64,000 nt of DNA from JANOBD01 sp031411495 (GTDB lineage: Bacteria > Planctomycetota > Phycisphaerae > Tepidisphaerales > Tepidisphaeraceae): contig JANOBD010000086.1 in NCBI GenBank assembly GCA_031411495.1, forward strand, positions 1-64,000, written 5' to 3'. Of this stretch, positions 9,190 to 17,685 are shown one piece after another. Within the stretch, counting starts at the first letter, position 1. Each line of letters starts with the position of its first letter. A model generated the notes under the pieces. It made no database searches. It was not told the origin of the DNA and worked only from the letters and a program-made list of their open reading frames with translations. Both the position numbers and the translations under genes were made by a program.

Positions 9190-9500
9190 TTGCGCGAAGA
9201 CGACGCCGCGAACTCGGTCGCCGCACAATCGCTTGAACTCCATCGCCTGGCGGCTCTTGTATTGGGTCGGGCTGTTTGTTTGCCTGCTCCTCCCCACGCC
9301 GATGCGGCCCACGATTTGACAAAATATTATAGGTTCATTCCCTTCCATGGCGTTCGGCACAGTCGTTCCCAACGGGCTATTTTCACACTGAAATTCGCAA
9401 TATCAATTCATTTCGACTTGAAAAGAATCGCGCATCGATGCACTATGATTCCAGCGGCCAACGCGGCCGCCACGTCCAGGTTAACGGAGAGGAATCACCC
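9190..9500 (+). promoter_or_regulatory. AT-rich upstream region of the LamG PEP-CTERM gene
   Basis: This gap is markedly richer in A and T than its surroundings between about 9315 and 9450. It holds a TTGACA at about 9316 without a correctly spaced -10, and TTGAAA at 9418 followed 20 bases later by TATGAT at 9444, a wide but possible promoter for the gene at 9501. GGAGAGG lies 8 bases before that ATG. No gene seen. Confidence 0.3.
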
Positions 9501-10343
9501 ATGCGCAGTTTCATTTACTTGTCGGCCCTCGTTCTCGCGCTGGCGGCTTCGGCCCAAGCGGCTCTCACCCATCGATACAGCTTCACCGCCGATGCCACCG
9601 ATTCGGTTGGCACCGCCAACGCCACGCTGGTCAACGGCGCGACCGCGGGCGGCGGACTGCTCAACTTCAACAATCCCGCCTTCCCCGGCAGTAACGTGCC
9701 ACGCGGCTATCTCGAAATCCCCGTCACCGCCGTCCCGACCACCGGCAGCATGACGATCGAACAGTGGTTCACCTTCGGCGGTTCCGGCTTCTTCACCGAA
9801 GCCTGGACCCTCACCGATCACAACAACGGCGCGAACCAGCCCGGCGCCAGCAGCGGCCAGTACCTCGCTCACACGATTTCGAACCCGCAGGGTGGCCCGA
9901 ATCCGTCCGCGGGCGGTTCGAGCCTCGTCCAAACCCTCGCCGGCTACGGCGGCGGCGCGGAGACTCGCGCGTTCTCGACCACCCCGGGACAGTTCGGATT
10001 CGCCAATGGCGGGTACCTGGATGATGGTCGAAACTACATGTGCTCCGCCGTCCTCGACGGAACGGCCGGCACGCTCAGCTATTACATCAACGGCCTGCTG
10101 CAGAGCACGATCCCGGCGGTCCCGCTCAACTCCTACACGTTCACGAACTTCTATCTCGGCCGCTCGCCGTTCGCCGGGGACAACTACGTATCGGGAACGG
10201 TCGACGAGTTCCGCGTCTACAGCCATGCGCTGACGACGGATGCGATCGCCGCCGATTTCGCCGCCGGCCCGAACGTGATCCCGGAACCGACGAGCCTCGC
10301 GGTCATCGGCCTTGCCGGCCGCGCGCTGCGTCGCCGCCGCTGA
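9501..10343 (+). CDS. Exported LamG-domain protein with PEP-CTERM sorting tail
   Basis: A 280-residue secreted protein. A Sec signal peptide (about residues 1-20, Arg then a hydrophobic core, cleavage after AQA) is followed by LTHRYSFTADATDSVG, the usual first strand of a LamG/concanavalin-A-like jelly-roll domain that covers residues about 22-255; SYYINGLLQ and DEFRVYSHALT are its typical later strands. The C-terminus has PEPTSLAVIG and ends in RRRR, a PEP-CTERM signal that exosortase systems recognise and cleave. Such proteins are thought to be delivered to the cell surface or extracellular matrix and may bind carbohydrate. Ribosome site GGAGAGG precedes the ATG at 9501. A strong hairpin terminator follows at 10372. 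Confidence 0.9.
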   Translation: MRSFIYLSALVLALAASAQAALTHRYSFTADATDSVGTANATLVNGATAGGGLLNFNNPAFPGSNVPRGYLEIPVTAVPTTGSMTIEQWFTFGGSGFFTEAWTLTDHNNGANQPGASSGQYLAHTISNPQGGPNPSAGGSSLVQTLAGYGGGAETRAFSTTPGQFGFANGGYLDDGRNYMCSAVLDGTAGTLSYYINGLLQSTIPAVPLNSYTFTNFYLGRSPFAGDNYVSGTVDEFRVYSHALTTDAIAADFAAGPNVIPEPTSLAVIGLAGRALRRRR

Positions 10344-10371
10344 TCTGGTACACGGTGTAACCTCCCAATGT

Positions 10372-10410
10372 CGCGACCGCGCGGTGCCAATGCTGCGCGG
10401 TCGCGTCTTG
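10372..10410. terminator. Hairpin terminator between convergent genes
   Basis: CGCGACCGCGC (10372-10382) and GCGCGGTCGCG (10395-10405) form a perfect 11-bp stem with a 12-base loop, followed on the plus strand by TCTTGTT. It lies between the convergent LamG gene and the dehydrogenase gene and fits an intrinsic terminator, mainly for the plus-strand gene. Confidence 0.75.
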
Positions 10411-10421
10411 TTCGAACCCTT

Positions 10422-11324
10422 TCAGACCTTGACGTGTTCGAGCGCCGTCCGCAGCACCTCGGCCGACCGCCGAAACAGCTCCGCTTCCTCTTCATCCAGG
10501 TCCACGGGCAACATGCGCACGATGCCCGCTCGGCCGACGATGCACGGCACGCTGAGGCAAACCTCTTTCGCGCCGAGGTAGCCGTCGATCAGGGTGCTCA
10601 CCGGCAAGACGGTGTGCGTGTCGCCGACGATCGCTTCGACGAGCATGATCGTCGCGGAGGCGATCGCGTAGTTGGTGTACCCCTTGCGCGAGACGACCTC
10701 GTAGCCGGCGCGCTTGGCGGTGTCGGCGGCGTTCAACACAAACGCATCCTGTTGGTGAAACTTCACGCCACCTGCGCTCGCGACCGAGAGGGCGGGGAAC
10801 TGGCTGTCGCCGTGTTCGCCGAGGATGTAGGCGCGCACATCCGCCGTGCTGATCTCCCACGCGTGGCTGAGGATCGAGCGGAAGCGGCCGGTGTCGATGA
10901 GCGTGCCCGTGCCGATCACGCGGGATGCGGGAAAGCCACTGAGTCGGAGCGTGAGATAGGTCATCGCATCGACCGGGTTGGAGAGGACGAGCAGGATCGC
11001 GTTCGGAGCGAGCGCGGCGATCCGCGGGACGCAGTCGCGGAAGATTTCGCTGTTAGCCTGCAGCGCCTCGCCACGCACGATGCCCGGCTCGCGCACCGAA
11101 GCCGCCAGGATCACGATGTCGCACCCCGCGACATCGTCGATCTCGCCGGCGTGGATCCGCGCCAGTCCCATCAGCGACGCGGCGTGCTGAAGGTCGGCGG
11201 CGTCGCCTTCGGCCTTGCGCCGGTCCCGACTGATCAGGACGAGCTCGCGCGCGATGTTTCGCATCACCAGCGCGAATGCGACCGCGGAGCCGACTCGACC
11301 GACGCCGACAATGGCGATTTTCAT
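10422..11324 (-). CDS. Malate/lactate dehydrogenase family protein (malate-type Arg)
   Basis: A 300-residue NAD(P)-dependent 2-hydroxyacid dehydrogenase. The Rossmann loop GVGRVG is at residues 7-12, LSNPVD at 114-119, the substrate-binding D144/R147 pair lies in IDTGRFR, and the catalytic His is H171 in GEHGDSQF. In the mobile loop (SVREPG) the specificity position just before x-P-G is Arg78; malate dehydrogenases have Arg here and lactate dehydrogenases Gln, so oxaloacetate/malate is the likelier substrate. The end of beta strand 2 reads LISRD, lacking the usual Asp that selects NAD; this could loosen cofactor choice toward NADP, which is inference. It is a stand-alone gene, convergent with the LamG gene and upstream of a nested repeat. 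Confidence 0.88.
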   Translation of the reverse strand: MKIAIVGVGRVGSAVAFALVMRNIARELVLISRDRRKAEGDAADLQHAASLMGLARIHAGEIDDVAGCDIVILAASVREPGIVRGEALQANSEIFRDCVPRIAALAPNAILLVLSNPVDAMTYLTLRLSGFPASRVIGTGTLIDTGRFRSILSHAWEISTADVRAYILGEHGDSQFPALSVASAGGVKFHQQDAFVLNAADTAKRAGYEVVSRKGYTNYAIASATIMLVEAIVGDTHTVLPVSTLIDGYLGAKEVCLSVPCIVGRAGIVRMLPVDLDEEEAELFRRSAEVLRTALEHVKV

Positions 11325-11342
11325 GCCGAGATACTATCCGTC

Positions 11343-11562
11343 ATGGTCGCGAAGAACGAAGCGTCGAAGGACCGCGAAGGCAGAAGGACTTCGGGATCGA
11401 GCATCGGTGCTGTCACCCAGAGCGTATTCGCGAAGGGTCTAGAGTAGTGAGCCTGATACATCCCGCCATTTTGATCCTCACGACCTCGTCTCTGGATGCT
11501 TCGCGACTACGCTCTGCATGACAGTTCTTGTCACCTTCGCTCCCTTCGTTCTTCGCGACCAT
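11343..11562. repeat. Nested inverted repeats (GGTCGCGAAG family around TGTCA..GCG family)
   Basis: Outer arms: ATGGTCGCGAAGAACGAAG at 11343-11361 and its exact reverse complement at 11544-11562. Inner arms: CTGTCACCCAGAGCGTATTC at about 11410 and GACTACGCTCTGCATGACAG at about 11505-11524, imperfect reverse complements. The inner family also occurs at 46742-46822. The whole unit fills the space between the dehydrogenase and the MFS gene, and no gene is supported in it. Confidence 0.85.
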
Positions 11563-11626
11563 TCCGCTCGGTTGCGTGCGCCAGATGAATCCCGACACTA
11601 TCGGATTCGCACGGAAGCGAGTGCCC

Positions 11627-13096
11627 ATGGGAAGCCCCGAATACGATCGAGAACTGACGCACCTGGACGACCTGGAACCCGCGCCGCGCCGGCGCGCCCT
11701 TCAGAAGGTGACACTCGGCTGGATGTTCGGCGGCGTGTGGGCAATCACGGTCGCCGGCGCGCCTTTCACCAAGTTCGCCAGCGCGCTGGGCGCGACGCAG
11801 TGGCACTTCGGCATCCTCGCCGCCATGCCGTTCATCGCCACGCTCCTCTCGCTGCCGGCGAGTCTCTACATCGACTCGAGCGGCAGGCGCAAATCGATCT
11901 TCCTTATCGCGCTGCTCACCCAGCGCTTCATCTGGTTCGGGATCGCCACGCTGCCGCTGCTCTGGTATCGCAGCGACTCCAGGTACGGCGCGATCATCGG
12001 CCTCTACAGCTTCCTGGCGATGATGGCGGTGTCGCACATCTGCCAGGCGATCGGCGGGCCGGCGTGGGTGAGCTGGATGGCCGACCTCGTGCCCGATCGA
12101 ATCCGTGGCCGCTACTTCGCGCGCCGACGGCAGCTGAGCTTCTTCACGCAGATTCCCGCGGCCTACTTCGCCGGCGTCGTGCTCGACTGGCTCGTCCCGA
12201 GCGGCAACATCTCCGCGACGCTCTACTGGTGTGCCGTGCTGTTCATCTGCTCGACGATCTTCGGCGTGATGGACATCGCCGTCTTCTTCTTCGTGCCGCA
12301 TGTGAAGCCGCGCCGGCCCAGCGGCGCGAGCGTATGGATCACACTGCTCCGGCCACTGAGGGACAAGCACTTCATCTGGTTCTGCTGCTATATCGCGATG
12401 CTGGTGATGGCGGTGGCGCCGATGGGGCAGTTCGCGACGCTCTACCTGGTGCAAGAGCTCAGGCTCGAATCGCGGGATGTACAGCTGATGCTGCTGGTGG
12501 CGCCGATGCTCGGGCAGTATTTCATCTCGCCGACGTGGGGACGCATGGCCGACCGCATCGGCCGCAAGCCGATGCTGGCGCTAAGCGCGCTCGGGCTCGT
12601 GCCAGTGGGGCTCGGCTGGAGCCTGATGAACTTCGGTTGGATCTGGCTCGGCTACGTGCTCGCGGTTGCCGGCGCGATGCTCTGGATCGCGGTGGAGATC
12701 GCGAACTTCAACCTCGTGCTGGAACTCTCCGGCAGCGACGACACGAAGACGTCCGGTCGGGGCAGCGGCTACACGAGTATCAACAGCGTCGTCCTCGCGG
12801 TTGCCGGCGCGGTCGGCGGCCTGGGTGCGGGCTGGCTGATGACCGGCCTGCGCGACGTCCATTTTACGCTCGGCTTCACATCCCTCAAGCGGCCGTTCGG
12901 CAACTACGAGATCCTCTTCGCCGCCAGCGCACTCGTGCGGCTGCTGGCGACGGCGATCTTCCTGCCGCGCCTGCACGAGCCAAAAGCGCGGTCAACCCGG
13001 GAAGCTCTCGAGTTCATGACCGACAACCTCTACGACAACATGCGCGGCGTGGTGATGGAGCCGGTGAAACGGTTTTTGATCCGCGACCGGAAGTGA
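11627..13096 (+). CDS. Major facilitator superfamily transporter
   Basis: A 489-residue protein with about twelve membrane segments and a short hydrophilic N-terminus. Between segments 2 and 3 it has DSSGRRKS, and in the second half WGRMADRIGRKP, the duplicated G-x-x-x-D-x-x-G-R-R/K motif of MFS carriers. A cytosolic tail of about 40 residues, rich in charged residues, ends the protein. Substrate unknown; the family is broad. The ATG at 11627 was chosen for GGAAG 9 bases upstream; an ATG at 11585 and a GTG at 11621 are alternatives. It converges with a PEP-CTERM gene 75 bases away. Confidence 0.85.
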   Translation: MGSPEYDRELTHLDDLEPAPRRRALQKVTLGWMFGGVWAITVAGAPFTKFASALGATQWHFGILAAMPFIATLLSLPASLYIDSSGRRKSIFLIALLTQRFIWFGIATLPLLWYRSDSRYGAIIGLYSFLAMMAVSHICQAIGGPAWVSWMADLVPDRIRGRYFARRRQLSFFTQIPAAYFAGVVLDWLVPSGNISATLYWCAVLFICSTIFGVMDIAVFFFVPHVKPRRPSGASVWITLLRPLRDKHFIWFCCYIAMLVMAVAPMGQFATLYLVQELRLESRDVQLMLLVAPMLGQYFISPTWGRMADRIGRKPMLALSALGLVPVGLGWSLMNFGWIWLGYVLAVAGAMLWIAVEIANFNLVLELSGSDDTKTSGRGSGYTSINSVVLAVAGAVGGLGAGWLMTGLRDVHFTLGFTSLKRPFGNYEILFAASALVRLLATAIFLPRLHEPKARSTREALEFMTDNLYDNMRGVVMEPVKRFLIRDRK

Positions 13097-13171
13097 TCCG
13101 CGAAAGCGGGCGACGAAACGCAAATCCGTCAACGCCAGCAACGGTCGGCTCGCTCAACCGTCGGCGACGCA

Positions 13172-13903
13172 TCACCCGCGCTGTCGGCGCGCGAAGATCA
13201 AAAGCGTCCCAAGCGCGCCAGCACTCACCGGCTCCGGCACGACCGCGCTGATCGAAACGTTGTCGATCCATGCGGATGAACTCGTGCTCGGCGTGGCGTC
13301 ATTGATGGTCGTGAAGGTGAGATTCTTCGTCGTGCCGTCCATGTAGGGTGCGAGGGCGATGACCGGATTCTCCAGCCGCCAGAAATGGATGCCGCCCTGG
13401 CGGACGACGCCGAACTGGTTCACCCAGTTCACCCATCCCAGGCCCATGTCGATGGTGAGGATGCGCGCCCCGCCGAAGTCGACGGTGAAGAAGTCGCGGC
13501 CGCCGATGTCTTCGTCTTCGTAGACGACCTTGAACGTGAGCGACGCGCTGCCATAGCCGGCGGTGTTGATCGGCTGCTGGATGATGGAGGTGCGCGGGTT
13601 CAGGCCGCCGAGCCAGGTGGTGCGGCCGGGGATCTGCGTGCCGGTGCCGTTGCCCGCGCCGTGGGGCGCGTACGCGTAGCCGTTCGGGTCGGTGCCGGCC
13701 TGGTTCACCCAGTTGCCGACCCGTGCGTAGTTGTTCGGCTCGCCGCTGGCGGGGTCGGTGCCGAGGTCAGGCTTGATCCAGTTGGTGGCTTCAAACTGCG
13801 GCCCGGCCTCAAAGCCGCCGTTCTTGACGAGCTCGACGGCGTGAACACGTCCAGCCACCGCCGCAATGAGACCACTAGCGACAAAAAGTGTCAGCGACTT
13901 CAT
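13172..13903 (-). CDS. Exported PEP-CTERM protein with a beta-sandwich-like body
   Basis: A 243-residue secreted protein. It has a signal peptide (MKSLTLFVASGLIAAVAG, cleavage after VHA), then VELVKNGGFEAG, a common first strand of carbohydrate-binding-like beta sandwiches in PEP-CTERM proteins, and a body rich in Gly, Asn, Thr and aromatics. The stretch SSAWIDNVSIS just before the tail is the usual last strand of such domains. The tail VVPEPVSAGALGTLLIFARRQRG is a PEP-CTERM signal split here by a single hydrophobic segment and a basic end. No catalytic motif. GGGAGAG precedes the ATG by about 9 bases. It is divergent from the next PEP-CTERM gene, about 230 bases away. Confidence 0.85.
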   Translation of the reverse strand: MKSLTLFVASGLIAAVAGRVHAVELVKNGGFEAGPQFEATNWIKPDLGTDPASGEPNNYARVGNWVNQAGTDPNGYAYAPHGAGNGTGTQIPGRTTWLGGLNPRTSIIQQPINTAGYGSASLTFKVVYEDEDIGGRDFFTVDFGGARILTIDMGLGWVNWVNQFGVVRQGGIHFWRLENPVIALAPYMDGTTKNLTFTTINDATPSTSSSAWIDNVSISAVVPEPVSAGALGTLLIFARRQRG

Positions 13904-14131
13904 GATGCATTCTCTCCCTCAAATGAATTGGTTAATGTTAATGTGGCCCCCAACGGCATAAGGTGTAACCGCCTTTGATACGGAAAGTACAGCTTTCTTT
14001 CTCCCCAAGAGACAGGGTTGGCATTCTGGTGCGGAGCGACATACGAATTTCCCTGATGCGCGAAACACGAGCTGTCCGCTCTGTTTAACAGCTCAACGGA
14101 TCCTGGCGTCTCAACGAAGGGAGGACGGAAA

Positions 14132-14743
14132 ATGCGAATTACCCCGCTTGCCTTGGGATGGATCATTTCGGTTGCGGCTTCGGCTCATGCGGGAATCCAG
14201 ATCACTTCCGCGACGGTTTACCACAACTATTCGGGCGGCAGTGAGGGCGGCGAACTGGTGCTGAGTTCAACCACGACCGGCAACGTGTTTTCAACCTACG
14301 ACGGCCAAACCGGTGTGACCGTCAACATCGGTGCCACCTCCGGAACCGTTCGTGTGGACACCTTTGGCGATCGGCCGGAGTTCTTCTACGTGCTGCGCTC
14401 GAACAACGGCACCATCGGCTTTAACTCGGACGGCCTCTTCAGCGTCGTGCCCGATTTTTCTGGGCTCTCGTCCAGCTACCACCGCTACCTGTTCACGCTG
14501 ACCAATCTCGACAACAGCCAACTCGTGTCGTTCAAGTACACGGGTGAACAAACGCCGCCGGACACGCTCAGGTTCCCCGCGCCGGCCGGGCATTACCAAC
14601 TGACCTGGAAGAGCGGCAATAGCTATATGGCGGGCACCACGGGAAGCGGGCACGCCACGCTGAACTTCACGATAGTGCCGGAGCCGTCATTCGCCGCGAG
14701 CGCGGGCTTGTGGCTCACGATGTTCCGCCATGCGCGAAAGTGA
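14132..14743 (+). CDS. Exported PEP-CTERM protein of unknown function
   Basis: A 203-residue secreted protein: signal peptide at residues 1-20 (cleavage after AHA), then a beta-rich, Ser/Thr/Gly-rich body with no recognised family, and a short tail with IVPEPS, a hydrophobic stretch and RHARK at the end, a weak but recognisable PEP-CTERM signal. GGGAGG lies about 7 bases before the ATG. It pairs head to head with the PEP-CTERM gene at 13172-13903, so both may respond to the same upstream region, and it converges with murA. Confidence 0.8.
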   Translation: MRITPLALGWIISVAASAHAGIQITSATVYHNYSGGSEGGELVLSSTTTGNVFSTYDGQTGVTVNIGATSGTVRVDTFGDRPEFFYVLRSNNGTIGFNSDGLFSVVPDFSGLSSSYHRYLFTLTNLDNSQLVSFKYTGEQTPPDTLRFPAPAGHYQLTWKSGNSYMAGTTGSGHATLNFTIVPEPSFAASAGLWLTMFRHARK

Positions 14744-14790
14744 TCAAACGAAGACGGCGATTCTTCGCACCACGCTGGATGCCGGATGCG

Positions 14791-16179
14791 TCACGCCACG
14801 TTCGACGCGTCGTCGGTTCGCACCACATCTTCGCTGATCGTCACGCTCAGCTTCGGCTTCTGCACCGCACGCTCGATCTTCGCGCCCACCGCGGCGAGCT
14901 TTTCTTCGATCTTCTCGTAGCCGCGGTCGATGTGGAAGATCGATTCGACGACGGTCGTGCCGCGGGCGGCAAGACCTGCGATGACCAGCGCCGCGCTGGC
15001 GCGAAGGTCGCTCGCGGTGACGGTGGTGCCGGTGAGGTGTTCGACGCCGTTCACGAACGCGACGCCGTTGTTCACCTTGATGTTGGCGCCCATGCGGTTG
15101 AACTCGCCGGCGTGGGTGAAGCGCTCGGGGTAGATTCGCTCGGTGATGACGCTGCTGCCGTCGCCGATGGAAAGCAGCGCCATCAATTGTGCCTGAAGGT
15201 CCGTCGGGAAGCCGGGGTAGGGCCAGGTCGTGGTGTCCACGCCACGCGAGCGGCCGCCTGAGCGGACCTGAATGTCATTGCCGATCTGGTGCGTCTGCAC
15301 GCCGCAGGTCTCCAAGAGATCGGTGAACGCGACGAGGTGATCGGCCCGCGCGTTCTTGAGCGTGAGTTTTCCGCCGGTGATGGCTGCCGCAATCATGAAC
15401 GTGCCGGCCTCGATGCGGTCGGAGATGACGGTGTGTTCGCAGCCGGTGAGGGACTCGACGCCATCGATGAGGATCTCGCTGGTTCCAGCGCCGCGGATCT
15501 TGGCGCCCATCTTGTTCAGCAGGTCGGCGACATCAGCCACCTCAGGTTCGCAGGCGGCGCCGACGATGCGTGTCGTTCCTTCGGCGAGAGCGGCGGCGCT
15601 CATGACGTTGATCGTCCCGAGCACGGTCGGGCCCTGTGTGCCGCCGAGATACATGGTCGCGCCGCGGAGGCGGCCGTTGTCGGTTCCGACCGAGCCGACG
15701 ACGCAGCCGTCGACGATTTCAAACTTCGCGCCCAGACGTTCGAGGCCGCGGAGGTGGAGGTCGATCGGTCGGGTGCCGAACTTGCATCCGCCGGGCAGTG
15801 GAACGATCGCCCGGCCGCGCTTGGCCAGGAGCGGCCCGAGCACGCTGATGCTGGCGCGCATCTGGGCGACAAGGTCGAGAGGCGATTCGGAGTTCGATTC
15901 GTCGAGCGGGTTGATCGTCAGTGGGCCGTTGAGCGCGGGGAGCGCGGGGTTGATCGCACGGGCGGGCGAGTCGGAATCGCCACGCTGGACGGTGCAGCCC
16001 AACTCGCGGAGGAGCGTGGACATGCACTGTGTATCGGTAAGGCGAGGGACGGCGTGGAGGACGGAAGGGCCATCGGCCATCAGGCACGCGGCCATGACGG
16101 GCAGCGCGGCGTTCTTGCTGCCGGAGATCTCGACGGTGCCTTCGAGTGCGGTTCCACCGCGGATAACGAAGTATTCCAT
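14791..16179 (-). CDS. murA: UDP-N-acetylglucosamine 1-carboxyvinyltransferase
   Basis: MurA adds enolpyruvate from PEP to UDP-GlcNAc, the first committed step of peptidoglycan synthesis, in the cytoplasm. The start at 16179 gives MEYFVIRGG and SGSKNAALP (K22, N23 are substrate contacts), with GGAGGG 8 bases upstream. The catalytic Cys is C132 in PGGCKFGTRP; this loop cysteine is the fosfomycin target. At 462 residues it is about 40 longer than usual: residues about 70-100 form an insert rich in Pro, Asn and Ser before the conserved MRASISVLGPLLA. The presence of murA fits a peptidoglycan-containing planctomycete. It converges with a PEP-CTERM gene. Confidence 0.95.
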   Translation of the reverse strand: MEYFVIRGGTALEGTVEISGSKNAALPVMAACLMADGPSVLHAVPRLTDTQCMSTLLRELGCTVQRGDSDSPARAINPALPALNGPLTINPLDESNSESPLDLVAQMRASISVLGPLLAKRGRAIVPLPGGCKFGTRPIDLHLRGLERLGAKFEIVDGCVVGSVGTDNGRLRGATMYLGGTQGPTVLGTINVMSAAALAEGTTRIVGAACEPEVADVADLLNKMGAKIRGAGTSEILIDGVESLTGCEHTVISDRIEAGTFMIAAAITGGKLTLKNARADHLVAFTDLLETCGVQTHQIGNDIQVRSGGRSRGVDTTTWPYPGFPTDLQAQLMALLSIGDGSSVITERIYPERFTHAGEFNRMGANIKVNNGVAFVNGVEHLTGTTVTASDLRASAALVIAGLAARGTTVVESIFHIDRGYEKIEEKLAAVGAKIERAVQKPKLSVTISEDVVRTDDASNVA

Positions 16180-16588
16180 GTTCAGGTCCCTCCATGGACC
16201 AAGGCGTCTGCACAAATGAGTGTCTTCGAACCGAGTTGTGCGTCCGCGGAAGTAGTCACCAGCAGATAGATCGGCCAACATCCGTTGTCCGCGTGAATCT
16301 GCATCCCGTGCCTGCCGGCCGCCAACAGCTCCGCTCTCGGCGACAGGTTCCTCACATTCGGCAAATCGGGGCTTCCCCGATAAGACATGCGGGCGTTTCC
16401 CGAACGAGAGATAAGGGCGAATTGTGCGGTCGTCGGGATGGGACGTAAAGAGAAAATGCGTAGAAAAATCCGTCCACGCGGTCTGCACCGGCCGCGTGTC
16501 ACCTTGCGGACGATCGAACCGCGGTGCGTTCAGGAACGAACCCTTCGGCGCGGCGGCGATGCAGACCCGTCGAGCCAAACTTCTTCGT
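16180..16588. other. Intergenic region between nnrD and murA with one hairpin
   Basis: No gene is supported here. ATCGGGG-CTT-CCCCGAT (16365-16381) is a perfect 7-bp hairpin with a three-base loop. Read on the minus strand it lies downstream of nnrD and upstream of murA and is followed by TTTGCC, so it could be a weak terminator for nnrD. The murA promoter should be in this gap but no consensus is visible. Confidence 0.45.
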
Positions 16589-17443
16589 TCAATTCTCCCC
16601 CGACTCATACGCGCGGATCGCGGCGAAGATCGCGTCGATGACGTCGCTGGCCAGAACGCTGCGCGGGCCGAGCGATTGACCGGCGATCTCGCCGGCGCGG
16701 CCGTGCAAGTAGACGCCCAGACACGCGGCGTTGTATGGCGACATGCCCTGGCCGATTAGGCTCGCGATCATGCCGGCCAGCACGTCGCCGGTGCCGGCCT
16801 TGCTCAGGCTGCTGTCGCCGGTCACGTTGAGGTAGACGTCGTTCGCCTTGTCGGGATCGATGACCACCGTGCGAAAGCCCTTAAGCACCACGACACACTT
16901 GGTCTTCTTGGCCAGTGCGGTGGCGACCTTCACACGGCTCTCGTCGTCGTCTTCGAAGGTGCCAAGCCTGTACGCCTTGGCGAGTCGCGCCATCTCGCCG
17001 GGATGCGGCGTGAGCACGCACTTGGCCTTCGTTGCCGGCCAGGCTTTCTGCGTGGCGAGCAAGTTGAGGGCATCGGCATCGACGACGAGCTTCGCGTCGA
17101 GCTTGAGCAATGACAGCAATGTCTTCTTGTTCGCCGGCGATTGCCCCCAGCCGGGGCCGACCACGATCGCATCCGACAGCTTCGCCGCGCCGAGTACGGT
17201 GGCGGGCTTGTTCGCGCCCGGCAGTCCAATGAGCTCGGGGCACGCCGCGATGGAAGCGGTGTGCATCAGGTCATCAAACGCGAGTTGCACGAGCCCGCTG
17301 CCGGTGCGCAGCGCGGCGCGGCCGGAGAGGATCGGCGCGCCCGCCATCGCACGCGAGCCGCCGATGACCAGCACGCGGCCGAAGGTTCCTTTGTGTCCGT
17401 CTTCGGGACGATCGGGAAGCGCGGGGAGTTGTGAAGTGGGCAT
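16589..17443 (-). CDS. nnrD: ADP-dependent (S)-NAD(P)H-hydrate dehydratase
   Basis: A 284-residue ribokinase-fold enzyme of the YjeF C-terminal/CARKD family, which dehydrates damaged NAD(P)H hydrates back to NAD(P)H. It starts with HKGTFGRVLVIGGS, followed by GAPILSGRAALRTGSGLV, the substrate-site LTPHPGEMARL and the nucleotide-site SLSKAGTGDVLAGMI, all family hallmarks. It lacks the N-terminal NnrE epimerase domain that is often fused, so the epimerase must be elsewhere or absent. The ATG at 17443 is immediately preceded by a repeat arm starting at 17457. murA follows on the same strand after about 400 bases. Confidence 0.92.
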   Translation of the reverse strand: MPTSQLPALPDRPEDGHKGTFGRVLVIGGSRAMAGAPILSGRAALRTGSGLVQLAFDDLMHTASIAACPELIGLPGANKPATVLGAAKLSDAIVVGPGWGQSPANKKTLLSLLKLDAKLVVDADALNLLATQKAWPATKAKCVLTPHPGEMARLAKAYRLGTFEDDDESRVKVATALAKKTKCVVVLKGFRTVVIDPDKANDVYLNVTGDSSLSKAGTGDVLAGMIASLIGQGMSPYNAACLGVYLHGRAGEIAGQSLGPRSVLASDVIDAIFAAIRAYESGEN

Positions 17444-17456
17444 GCGGGCATGTTAG

Positions 17457-17682
17457 CCGCAGATGGACGCAGATGAACGCGGATTTTGAACAAGGGCGTT
17501 TGAATGGCGCGGTGTTCGCGACAAGTTGTCAAGCTGGACGTGCTGCTTCGGACTACCTCATCATGACACCCGCAATGTTGTCGCGACCCGCGGTTTCGTC
17601 CTCACTGAGAAGAAGCGTCAGACCGGACAGACCGCGCAAACCCTCTTCTGATGATCCGCGTTTATCGGCGTTCATCCGCGGC
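17457..17682. repeat. CGCAGATGAACGCGGAT-type inverted repeat
   Basis: Left arm 17457-17486 contains CGCAGATGGACGCAGATGAA and CGCGGAT; right arm 17651-17682 contains ATCCGCGTTTATCGGCGTTC and ATCCGCGG. The arms are reverse complements built from units of about 11 bases, with a spacer of about 165 bases that has no supported gene. The right arm stops 3 bases from the trpC stop codon. A single arm of the same family is at 46690-46720. Confidence 0.85.
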
Positions 17683-17685
17683 AAG

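Noticed and set aside
9316..9340. Promoter based on TTGACA at 9316
   Set aside because: No -10 element lies 16-18 bases downstream.
11518..13251. 577-codon plus-strand frame
   Set aside because: It is an alternative frame of the MFS gene with no membrane segments and an Arg/Ala/Asp-rich composition.
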